Assembly (NCBI GenBank): GCA_003446775.1
Contig: DMCH01000083.1
Location: 1 to 5,656 of the forward strand
DNA length: 5,656 nucleotides
From: Chloroflexota bacterium
GTDB lineage: Bacteria; Chloroflexota; Dormibacteria; Dormibacterales; Dormibacteraceae
Direction of reading: 5' to 3'
Every line of letters begins with the position of its first letter. Position 1 is the stretch's first letter. The translations under genes were made by a program, and so were the position numbers. This document shows, piece by piece, positions 1-5,448 of the stretch. The notes beneath the pieces were generated by a model. It did no database searches and was not told the DNA's origin. It was given only the letters and a program-made list of their open reading frames with translations.

Positions 1-85
1 GATAGGCTCAGGCCGTCTTGAATTTCAGCCACGTCTCCGGTAGCTCGATTCTCCCCTCCGCCGTGCTCGCTTTGGGTGAGGCCCT

Positions 86-133
86 CCCGCGCCTGCGGCG
101 CGGGGACCCCAAAGGAATGGTGGGGAGGTGAAA
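86..133 (+). repeat. Palindromic leader repeat, copy 1, reaching the kelch gene start
   Basis: Bases 86-93 and 97-104 form a perfect 8-bp GC stem with a 3-base loop (TGC). GACC follows at 105-108. A second, weaker stem pairs CCCCA (107-111) with TGGGG (121-125). The segment ends in GGTGGGGAGGTGAAA (119-133), which is identical to bases 3003-3017. The GTG at 128-130 inside this 15-mer is the start codon of the kelch lipoprotein gene. The matching order of elements at 2969-3017 is why I call it a repeat. That it is dispersed genome-wide is inference. Confidence 0.6.
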
Positions 134-1111
134 TTAGCCAGCATCCTCACGGCGCTGCTGATCGTGTCGTGTGCTGGGCCACAGCATGCCGCGGCAACGC
201 CGTCCCCCTCCCCGTCGCCCAGTCCAAGCCCCGTGGTCCCGTCACCATCGCCTTCCCCATCTCCCCCTCCCCCGCCCGCCCAGCGCGCGGAAGCGTCATT
301 GCCCGTGGCGCTGGAGGAGGCCGCCGCCGCCACCGCAGCCGGCAAGCTGTACGTGATCGGCGGCTTCGACGCCGCCGGCAACAGCCTGCAGACGGTCTGG
401 GTATTCGACGGCAGCGCGTGGAGCGCGGGGCCGCCTCTTCCGCTCGGGCTCGATCACTCGTCCGCCGCGGTCATGGACGACCACGTTTACGTGGCCGGCG
501 GTCACAGCTTCGGCCGCGATTCGTTTCGCTTCTTTCGCCTCGACGGTTCGTCGTGGATCGAGCTGCCACACATGAGATACCCACGCGGTGGCCATGCGCT
601 CCTGGCGGCCGCGGGCCGGCTCTACGTCATAGGCGGCAACACACGCTACGGGGACGTCGCCCCGGCGGAGGTATACGACCCTGGGTCTGGGGCCTGGTCC
701 GACCTACCCGCGCTGCCCACGCCCCGCAACCACGTTTCGGGGTTCGTTTTCGGCGCCAACGTCTGTGTCGCCGGGGGCCGTTCGCCTGCGACCACCCGTG
801 TCGACTGCTTCAACTTCGAGAGCTCGGCCTGGGTCCGCCTACCGGACCTGCCGCGACCGACGAGCGGCGCGGGCGCGACGACGCTGGACGACGGCAGCGC
901 CGTCATCCTGGGCGGGCAGGACGCCGGGGAGACGAGGATCAACGACCAGTTCGCGCGGCTGCCGAACACCGATGGTTGGAGCTCCGCCGGGGCGATGCTC
1001 ATGCCGCGACATGGCTTCGAGCTGGCCATGTTTCAGGGGCGCGCGTGGGCCTGCGGCGGCGGCTCGCAGCCCGGTCTTCACCCGGTCGCGACGTGCACCT
1101 CCATCGTGTGA
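128..1111 (+). CDS. Secreted kelch-repeat lipoprotein with Ser-Pro linker
   Basis: The 327-residue product starts at GTG 128, the first possible start after an in-frame TGA at 77-79. Residues 2-14 form a short lipoprotein signal (Lys2, hydrophobic core) ending in the lipobox IVSC, with Cys15 as the predicted lipidated residue. Residues 25-50 are an almost pure Ser-Pro tract, probably an extended spacer holding the domain off the membrane. Kelch-type blades follow, each marked by a hydrophobic strand ending in Gly-Gly at 78-79, 124-125, 169-170, 216-217, 262-263 and 310-311. The 45-48 residue spacing implies six blades. Conserved Trp residues sit in the loops (for example Trp98, Trp143, Trp190, Trp235). 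Blades 4 and 6 each carry a cysteine pair 14 residues apart (213/227 and 309/323), compatible with disulfides outside the cytoplasm. Kelch propellers usually bind proteins or glycans and a few are oxidases, but no catalytic residues are apparent here. The ligand is unknown. The gene lies outside the operon that begins at 1765 and points toward the convergent 1207-1719 gene. Confidence 0.88.
   Translation: MKLASILTALLIVSCAGPQHAAATPSPSPSPSPSPVVPSPSPSPSPPPPPAQRAEASLPVALEEAAAATAAGKLYVIGGFDAAGNSLQTVWVFDGSAWSAGPPLPLGLDHSSAAVMDDHVYVAGGHSFGRDSFRFFRLDGSSWIELPHMRYPRGGHALLAAAGRLYVIGGNTRYGDVAPAEVYDPGSGAWSDLPALPTPRNHVSGFVFGANVCVAGGRSPATTRVDCFNFESSAWVRLPDLPRPTSGAGATTLDDGSAVILGGQDAGETRINDQFARLPNTDGWSSAGAMLMPRHGFELAMFQGRAWACGGGSQPGLHPVATCTSIV
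200..277 (+). repeat. Ser-Pro low-complexity tract within the kelch lipoprotein gene
   Basis: About 78 bases of pyrimidine-rich sequence encode residues 25-50 as alternating Pro-Ser, ending in five prolines. Synonymous codons vary (CCG, CCC, CCA; TCC, TCG, TCA, AGT, AGC), so the dipeptide is conserved rather than being a simple nucleotide slip. This looks like selection for the peptide spacer. Length variation between strains would still be plausible. Confidence 0.8.
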
Positions 1112-1132
1112 CGCGGCTGTGGACTACTCACG

Positions 1133-1160
1133 CCCCTCTCCCTGAGGGGGGACTCCCCCC
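1133..1160. terminator. Overlapping G/C-run hairpins after the kelch gene
   Basis: CCCCTC (1133-1138) can pair with GAGGGG (1144-1149). Alternatively GGGGGG (1146-1151) can pair with CCCCCC (1155-1160) across a 3-base loop. The two structures share bases and are mutually exclusive. They sit 21 bases after the kelch stop in a convergent gap. No T-run follows, so an intrinsic terminator role is only suggested by position. Confidence 0.35.
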
Positions 1161-1165
1161 TTGAG

Positions 1166-1197
1166 GCGCCGGGCCTGGCGGAGCCAGCTCCCGGCGC
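1166..1197. terminator. Strong hairpin in the convergent gap, likely bidirectional terminator
   Basis: Bases 1166-1173 pair perfectly with 1190-1197 (8 bp). Inside that, CTGGC (1175-1179) pairs with GCCAG (1183-1187) around a 3-base loop, with only a small internal loop between the stems. The hairpin lies between two genes that converge on it and could serve both strands. It lacks a flanking T-run on either side, so it may act with Rho or simply be a palindromic repeat. Confidence 0.45.
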
Positions 1198-1206
1198 ACC
1201 CCCCTG

Positions 1207-1719
1207 CTAATCCTCTCCCCTTCGGGGAGAGGGGATTGCGATCAAGACACCGAGCAGGATGATCAGCGCCGGCACTCCGTAGTTGAACTCGGGTGCAGTC
1301 AGGATCGGGGCGTCGATGCCGAACGCCGACTCGAGCCACAGGTCCCCGGCCTCGATGAGCGCGAAGAAGACGAGGATGGCCACGTTGGCGGCCAGCGCGA
1401 TGCGCACGGCCCGCTCCCGCACACCGCGCACATATAGAAGGAGGACCGCGAGCGGCACCGCGGCCAGCGCCGGGCCGAGGAAGTTCACCAGCAGCTGGCG
1501 AGCCAGGCCGATGGGCTGATCGGGCTGGACGTGAAGGGCATACGTGCTCGCGTCGAACAGGCCCAGGTGCCAGGGCCGGACGATGAGCGCTCCCGTGCCG
1601 CCCACCGCGTAGAGGACGAGCAGATGCATCACCTCGTGGGTAGCAAGCCCCACGACGAACAGCAGGAGCGAAAGCAGCAGCGTCCGCCCGCCAACGGCCA
1701 CACCGGTCGCGTTGCGCAT
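1207..1719 (-). CDS. Small membrane protein, M50 (site-2 protease)-like
   Basis: The 170-residue product runs from ATG at 1719 down to a TAG at 1209-1207. Four hydrophobic segments are visible, at about 12-38, 77-96, 104-124 and 146-163. The first contains HEVMH (28-32), the HExxH zinc-binding and catalytic signature inside a membrane helix. The second contains NFLGP (79-83), resembling the Asn/Gly-Pro motif of M50 intramembrane metalloproteases. A clear downstream LDG-type third zinc ligand is not seen. Asp126 or Asp136 might substitute, but that is a guess. At 170 residues it is shorter than typical M50 proteases and lacks PDZ or CBS domains. It could be an active minimal protease or a non-proteolytic relative. 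No good Shine-Dalgarno precedes the ATG. The last residues (PSPRRGED) are encoded by a palindrome at 1212-1232 and look like a repeat-derived tail. It diverges from the operon that starts at 1765. Confidence 0.72.
   Translation of the reverse strand: MRNATGVAVGGRTLLLSLLLFVVGLATHEVMHLLVLYAVGGTGALIVRPWHLGLFDASTYALHVQPDQPIGLARQLLVNFLGPALAAVPLAVLLLYVRGVRERAVRIALAANVAILVFFALIEAGDLWLESAFGIDAPILTAPEFNYGVPALIILLGVLIAIPSPRRGED
1212..1232. repeat. Perfect 9-bp palindrome at the 3' end of the M50-like gene
   Basis: CCTCTCCCC (1212-1220) pairs perfectly with GGGGAGAGG (1224-1232) around the 3-base loop TTC. It falls inside the last codons of the minus-strand gene, just before its stop. It may terminate that transcript or be a dispersed palindromic element that has been read into the coding frame. 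Confidence 0.5.
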
Positions 1720-1764
1720 CTATCGGTCGTGAAGTTCTACCGCCATGAGGTACGCGCCACGATA

Positions 1765-3015
1765 ATGGGCCCCTTGAAGCGGTCGACGCTGCTCATCCTC
1801 AACGCAATTGCGGTGCTCAGCTACCTGTTTGTCGGCTGGGCAGCGGGCTCAATCGGGCACGTTGACGCAAGTGTCTTCAGCTCACAGGACTCGCGGGAGT
1901 ACCGCGAGTACGCCGACTGGATCTTTGGGGCGCGGCCGAGCTCGGTGGCCTCGAACTGGCGTCCATTCCTTTATCCGCTGTTGCTGGGGCTGGCCGAACG
2001 CGTGGGGGGCGTTCGCGGAGTCTGGCTTCTGAACGTGGCCGTGTGGTTCACAGCGCTCAACTTTTGTGCTTCTGCCACGTATCGGTTCGTGAAGTCGGAA
2101 TGGGCCGCCGCCCTCGTATTCCTCGTACTCGCGACCAACCTCTCGCTGATGATGCTCACCTACCAGGGATTGACCGAACCCACTGTGATCGCCCTGCTGG
2201 CGATATGGGTCTACGGCCTTTCGCGACTCACACCACGGCCGACACCCGGGCAAATCGCATGGCTCCTCCTTCCCGTGACACTGGCCGTGGTCGTCAAGCC
2301 AGAGTTCGAGTTCCTTCTGGCAGTCCTGGCAGTGATCGTGGTGGTCGGAATCATCAGGAGCGATGCGCGAGGTCTCGCCACCGGTGTGTTCGCGGCCTGT
2401 CTCATCCCGGTCGGGATCCAGCTCTGGGTGATGGCTCATTTCAACGGGTACTTCGGCTTGTCGAATGTCGGCACGAGGGCCCTTCGCGAGTATTACCTGC
2501 CGCGCCTCGACGTAGCGATCGGGCAGAGCAGTGACCTGGAAGCCGCGCGGCTGCGGATGGCCGACATCAGCTATTCCGACGCTGCCCGCTATGTGGCCGC
2601 CCATTTTGGTGATGCGGTGCTCGTGTTCGCGTCAACGGTGCGGGACAATCTTCTGGCCGGCACCAACTTCCTGAGCGGCCACCCACACATCGAGTTTGCG
2701 ATCCTGGTCACACAGCTCACCTTCTTCGTCGTGTTGTTGGTCATGATCCCGATCGTGTGCGTGGCGCTCTGGCGGGCACGAGATGGCCGGCTCGCCCTGA
2801 TGTGCTTCGCTGTCCTGATCGTGTTTTTGTCGAGCGGCGTGGACTACAACCAGGGCGACCGCTACGCTGTAGTCGGGCTCCCGCTCTGGTTACCTGCCCT
2901 CGCGCTTGCGGTCAAGGAGTTCGGTCGCTTTGGGCTGAGGAGAGAGTTGGTCACTGATACGCCCCACCCGGACGCCGCAAGCGGCGTCCGACCTCCCCAC
3001 ACGGTGGGGAGGTGA
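1765..3015 (+). CDS. Polytopic GT-C fold glycosyltransferase (ArnT/PMT-like)
   Basis: The 416-residue integral membrane protein has about ten hydrophobic segments (for example 6-28, 86-104, 113-130, 138-153, 182-197, 203-223, 312-336, 342-358, 368-385). Several features fit GT-C enzymes that use polyprenyl-phosphate sugars on the outer face of the membrane. After the first helix comes an acidic loop, QDSREYREYADW (41-52), with Asp42 a candidate catalytic residue. RPFLYPLLLGL (66-76) matches the usual Arg-Pro-x-x-Tyr-Pro helix start. A Glu lies near a helix start (LTEP, 136-139). The C-terminal GDRYAVVGLPLW (364-375) matches the common G-D-R-Y-x-x-P region. I chose ATG 1765 because it lies just before the first helix. 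GTG 1729 is possible. Starts further upstream would run into the divergent gene and add a charged, non-membrane stretch. Residues from about 400 are encoded by the palindromic repeat at 2969-3015. It overlaps the transketolase N gene by 4 bases. The donor and acceptor are unknown. Confidence 0.8.
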   Translation: MGPLKRSTLLILNAIAVLSYLFVGWAAGSIGHVDASVFSSQDSREYREYADWIFGARPSSVASNWRPFLYPLLLGLAERVGGVRGVWLLNVAVWFTALNFCASATYRFVKSEWAAALVFLVLATNLSLMMLTYQGLTEPTVIALLAIWVYGLSRLTPRPTPGQIAWLLLPVTLAVVVKPEFEFLLAVLAVIVVVGIIRSDARGLATGVFAACLIPVGIQLWVMAHFNGYFGLSNVGTRALREYYLPRLDVAIGQSSDLEAARLRMADISYSDAARYVAAHFGDAVLVFASTVRDNLLAGTNFLSGHPHIEFAILVTQLTFFVVLLVMIPIVCVALWRARDGRLALMCFAVLIVFLSSGVDYNQGDRYAVVGLPLWLPALALAVKEFGRFGLRRELVTDTPHPDAASGVRPPHTVGR

Positions 3016-3017
3016 AA
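2969..3017 (+). repeat. Palindromic leader repeat, copy 2, reaching the transketolase N start
   Basis: Bases 2969-2978 pair perfectly with 2981-2990 (10 bp, with only AA between the arms, so the innermost pair must open). GACC follows at 2990-2993. Then CCTCCCCAC (2992-3000) pairs perfectly with GTGGGGAGG (3004-3012) across the loop ACG. The right arm of the second hairpin contains the purine-rich GGGGAGG and the first G of the GTG start at 3012. The terminal 15-mer (3003-3017) is identical to 119-133. The whole element lies inside the last codons of the GT-C gene. Confidence 0.7.
3003..3015 (+). promoter_or_regulatory. Start site of transketolase N buried in a hairpin with stop-start overlap
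   Basis: GGGGAGG directly abuts and overlaps the GTG start (3012-3014), leaving none of the 5-9 base spacing of a normal Shine-Dalgarno. The same bases are paired in the 2992-3012 hairpin. The upstream gene's TGA is at 3013-3015. Ribosomes finishing the GT-C gene would melt the hairpin and could reinitiate at GTG. Translational coupling is therefore the likely mode of initiation (inference). Confidence 0.5.
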
Positions 3018-3812
3018 GCAAGGGTTTCTGCATACGAGATCAGCCGGATCGTGCTCGAACAGTCGATGCGGGCCAGAGTCGGACACATCGGGTCGGCGCT
3101 TTCGATCTCGGGAATACTGGCGGCGCTCTACGACGGTGGACTGAGAGCCGGCGCCCCGGACGATCCCGACCGCGACCGCTTCATCCTGTCCAAGGGGCAT
3201 GCCGCGCTGGCGCTGTACGCAGCGCTGCATCTTCGTGGCTGGCTGACCGCCGATGAGCTCGACACCTATTGTGCCGACGACACCCTGCTGGGAGTCCATC
3301 CCGACTCGGAGCTGATCGGCGTCGACTTTTCAACCGGGTCGCTTGGGCACGGACTTTCGATTGGCGTCGGCGCGGCTCTCGGCGCTCGGATGCAAGGATC
3401 GCAACGCCGGGTCGTCGTGCTGGTGAGCGATGCGGAATGCGATGAAGGCTCGCTTTGGGAGGCGGTGATGCTGGCGGCGCATCAGCACCTGGGCAACCTG
3501 ATCGCCATCGTCGACCTCAACGGACAGCAGGCGCTCGGCTACACGAAAGATGTGCTGTCGCTGGATCCTCTCGGCGACAGGTGGGGCGCCTTCGGCTGGG
3601 ACGTGCTCCACGTCGATGGTCATGACGTGCCGGGGCTCACAAAGGCCATCGCATCCCTGAATGACCGACCCGCCACCCCGCACGTGCTGATTGCTCACAC
3701 CGTGTTCGGCCATGGCGTGTCTTACATGCGCAACCAGATCAAGTGGCATTACCTCCCCATGTCGCAAACGGATTACGAGGTTGCGCTGAACGACATCAAG
3801 AGCCTGCAGTGA
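3012..3812 (+). CDS. Transketolase-like N-terminal (ThDP-binding) subunit
   Basis: This 266-residue protein is the PP/ThDP-diphosphate domain of a split transketolase. Together with the next gene it would form the active site for two-carbon ketol transfer. Landmarks in order are GHIGSALS (24-31), SKGHA (60-64), STGSLGHGLS (107-116), the metal/diphosphate motif SDAECDEGSLWEA (139-151) with Asp140 followed 30 residues later by Asn170 in DLNGQQ (168-173), and HTVFGHGVSYM (229-239) with IKWHY (243-247). The usual Gly-Asp-Gly core reads Ser-Asp-Ala here. Asp140 and Asn170, the expected magnesium ligands, are kept. GTG 3012 is the first possible start after an in-frame TGA at 2955-2957 and is needed to keep the domain's first helix. 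The sugar substrate is unknown. Its setting between two glycosyltransferases argues for a specialised sugar-building role rather than the housekeeping pentose phosphate enzyme. Confidence 0.92.
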   Translation: MKARVSAYEISRIVLEQSMRARVGHIGSALSISGILAALYDGGLRAGAPDDPDRDRFILSKGHAALALYAALHLRGWLTADELDTYCADDTLLGVHPDSELIGVDFSTGSLGHGLSIGVGAALGARMQGSQRRVVVLVSDAECDEGSLWEAVMLAAHQHLGNLIAIVDLNGQQALGYTKDVLSLDPLGDRWGAFGWDVLHVDGHDVPGLTKAIASLNDRPATPHVLIAHTVFGHGVSYMRNQIKWHYLPMSQTDYEVALNDIKSLQ

Positions 3813-4738
3813 GGGCGGCTTTTGTTCGGGCTCTGGTGGAGGTAGCGGCACGGGACGCCCGCGTCGTATTGCTGACGGGTGACCTGGGGTTCATGGCCCT
3901 GGAACCGTTTTCCGATGCGTATCCCGATCGTTTCATCAACGTCGGCGTCGCCGAGCAGAACATGGTCGGAGTCGCGTGCGGTCTTGCCGATGCCGGCTAC
4001 CTGCCTTTCTGCTATTCGATCGCGACCTTCGCCTCGATGCGGGGATACGAGTTCATTCGCAACGCGGCCGCCCTCCACCGCCTGCCGGTCAGGATCGTGG
4101 GTGTGGGAGGAGGCTTCGAGTACGGCTCTGCCGGGCTGAGCCACTACGGCCTCGAAGACGTAGGCCTGATGAGGATTCAGCCGAACATCACGGTGGTCGT
4201 ACCCGCCGACCACCGGCAGACCCTCACCGCCGTGCGCACGACGTGGGATCTGCCCGGTCCGGTCTATTACCGAATCGGCAAGGACGACCGCCGCGAGGTG
4301 CCCGGCCTCGAAGGCCGCTTCGAGCTGGGCCGCGTGGACGTCCTGGGTTCGGGCGCCGATCTCCTCTTCCTGTCGATGGGTGCTGTGTCGGCGGAAGTGG
4401 CGGCGGCCGCCGAAAAGCTTTTGGCGAGAGGTCTACGCAGCACGCTGGGCATCGTCTCGACAGTCAATCCACCACCGATCGACGACCTGGTTCGTTTGCT
4501 TTCCCAGTTCCCGGTCGCGATCACGGTCGAGGCCCATCAGCTGAACGGCGGACTCGGATCGCTTGCGTGCGAGGTGGTCGCTGAAAATGCGATCCGCTGC
4601 AAGGTCGTGCGCGTGAGCGCCGCAGGATCGCCGTCCGGCGTGACCGGCAGCGAGAATTTTCTCAACCGGCGCCACGGCCTGGATTGCGACTCGCTCGTCG
4701 CGACCGCGATCAACGCGAACGCCGGTTCATTGGCGTGA
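3809..4738 (+). CDS. Transketolase-like C-terminal (pyrimidine-binding) subunit
   Basis: The 309-residue partner of the preceding gene carries the pyrimidine (Pyr) domain (about 1-165) and the C-terminal domain (about 175-300). VGVAEQNMVG (45-54) contains Glu49, the glutamate that activates the ThDP aminopyrimidine. SHYGLEDVG (111-119) holds a conserved active-site His112. FASMRGYEFIRN (74-85) is typical of the Pyr domain. EAHQLNGGLGS (241-251) and the closing LNRRHGLD (285-292) match the C-terminal domain. I chose GTG 3809, whose last two bases begin the upstream stop (GTGA overlap). In-frame starts further upstream would lie deep in the previous gene and add residues not expected before the domain. 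The two subunits total 575 residues, somewhat shorter than single-chain transketolases. All visible catalytic positions are intact, so activity is expected. Confidence 0.92.
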   Translation: MRAAFVRALVEVAARDARVVLLTGDLGFMALEPFSDAYPDRFINVGVAEQNMVGVACGLADAGYLPFCYSIATFASMRGYEFIRNAAALHRLPVRIVGVGGGFEYGSAGLSHYGLEDVGLMRIQPNITVVVPADHRQTLTAVRTTWDLPGPVYYRIGKDDRREVPGLEGRFELGRVDVLGSGADLLFLSMGAVSAEVAAAAEKLLARGLRSTLGIVSTVNPPPIDDLVRLLSQFPVAITVEAHQLNGGLGSLACEVVAENAIRCKVVRVSAAGSPSGVTGSENFLNRRHGLDCDSLVATAINANAGSLA

Positions 4739-5448
4739 CGCCGACTCCGGGACTGATCTCGATCATCCTGCCCGTCCACAACCAGGCCGACCATATCGAG
4801 CAGGTGACCCGAGAGTTCGTGGCCGAGTTGGCCAAGGTGCCGGCTCGGTGCGAGCTCATTCTGGTGGAAAACGCCTCGCGTGACAACTCTCTGACCGCAT
4901 GCCGGCGTCTTGCCGCCGAACTGTCCAGCGTGAAGGTCATCACGACTGAGAAGGGCGGTTGGGGTCCCGCTGTGCGGCTTGGCCTGCAGGCTGCCGAAGG
5001 CGACGTCATCTGCTACACGAACTCGGCGCGCACAACCGCGCAGGACCTCGTGTTCTGCCTGCTGTACGCGGTTGCGTATGGCGGAGTCGTGGTGAAAGCC
5101 AACCGCAAGATCCGTGAGAACTGGCGCCGGCGCCTTGGCTCCATGCTCTTCAACATCGAATGCCGGACTCTCTTCGATCTTTCCAACTGGGATGTCAACG
5201 GAACACCGAAGGTGTTCCCGCGTTCATTCGACAAACTGATGGACTTGAAACAAGAAAACGACCTGATCGACGCGGAGTTCTGCATCATGTGCCGGCAGAG
5301 TGACTACCCCATGATCGAGGTGCCGGTCTTTTCCACCCGCCGCCACGGCGGCAGGTCGACGACGGGCTACATGTCTGCAGTCCGACTTTACTGGGGAGCT
5401 CTCACTCTTTGGAGGAAGCGTTCATGGCTCCCCAGCCAAGCCAGCTGA
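4735..5448 (+). CDS. Family 2 glycosyltransferase lacking a classical DxD
   Basis: The 237-residue GT-A fold protein is close to polyprenyl-phosphate sugar transferases in its motif order. These are ISIILPVHNQ (8-17), the nucleotide-binding LILVENASRDNS (41-52) and KGGWGPAVRLGLQAAEGD (73-90), then YTNSAR (94-99) where the metal-binding DxD normally lies. DVNGTPK (153-159) and LIDAEF (177-182) follow and resemble the acceptor/catalytic region of dolichol-phosphate-mannose-synthase-like enzymes. RSTTGYMSAVRLYWGA (207-222) is near the end. There is no clear C-terminal membrane helix, so it is probably a soluble or peripheral enzyme. I chose GTG 4735, which overlaps the upstream stop as GTGA and places the first beta strand at residue 8. 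I infer that it makes a lipid-linked sugar that the operon's GT-C enzyme could use. The sugar is not predictable. Confidence 0.85.
   Translation: MTPTPGLISIILPVHNQADHIEQVTREFVAELAKVPARCELILVENASRDNSLTACRRLAAELSSVKVITTEKGGWGPAVRLGLQAAEGDVICYTNSARTTAQDLVFCLLYAVAYGGVVVKANRKIRENWRRRLGSMLFNIECRTLFDLSNWDVNGTPKVFPRSFDKLMDLKQENDLIDAEFCIMCRQSDYPMIEVPVFSTRRHGGRSTTGYMSAVRLYWGALTLWRKRSWLPSQAS
5411..5415 (+). promoter_or_regulatory. Good Shine-Dalgarno (GGAGG) for the last gene
   Basis: GGAGG lies 8 bases before ATG 5424, inside the end of the family 2 glycosyltransferase gene. It is the best-spaced ribosome binding site in the window and supports the start of the overlapping partial gene. Confidence 0.65.

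Noticed and set aside
1..43. 3' end of an upstream gene in frame 1 or 2
   Set aside because: Frame 1 stops at 19-21, frame 2 at 41-43 and frame 3 at 3-5. The short fragments carry no recognisable sequence, so no gene end can be supported.
18..46. TTGAAT (18-23) with TAGCTC (41-46) as a promoter for the kelch gene
   Set aside because: The 17-base spacing is right, but the -10 match is only two of six bases, so it is not distinguishable from chance.
25..381. Minus-strand frame opposite the Ser-Pro tract
   Set aside because: It consists of Gly-Asp-Gly repeats that are the complement of the Ser-Pro codons, with no start context or recognisable domain.
76..1164. Long plus-strand frame (362 residues) overlapping the kelch gene
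   Set aside because: The translation is Arg/Gly/Ala-rich with no domain, whereas the 128-1111 frame shows a lipobox and six regular blades. It is an out-of-frame shadow in GC-rich DNA.
1531..1764. Upstream extension of the GT-C gene to ATG 1531
   Set aside because: The extra 78 residues are charged and overlap the M50-like gene on the other strand. The membrane protein starts naturally at 1765.
1761..1766. GATAAT as a -10 promoter box for the operon
   Set aside because: It overlaps the chosen ATG and has no convincing -35 at the right distance. It would only work if translation began at TTG 1774 on a leaderless transcript.
1882..2604. 240-residue minus-strand frame inside the GT-C gene
   Set aside because: It is rich in His, Arg, Gln and Pro with no fold-like pattern, and lies opposite a clear multi-helix membrane protein.
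3976..4584. 202-residue plus-strand frame inside the transketolase C gene
   Set aside because: Arg/Gly/Pro-rich composition typical of a shadow frame. The real frame contains catalytic motifs.
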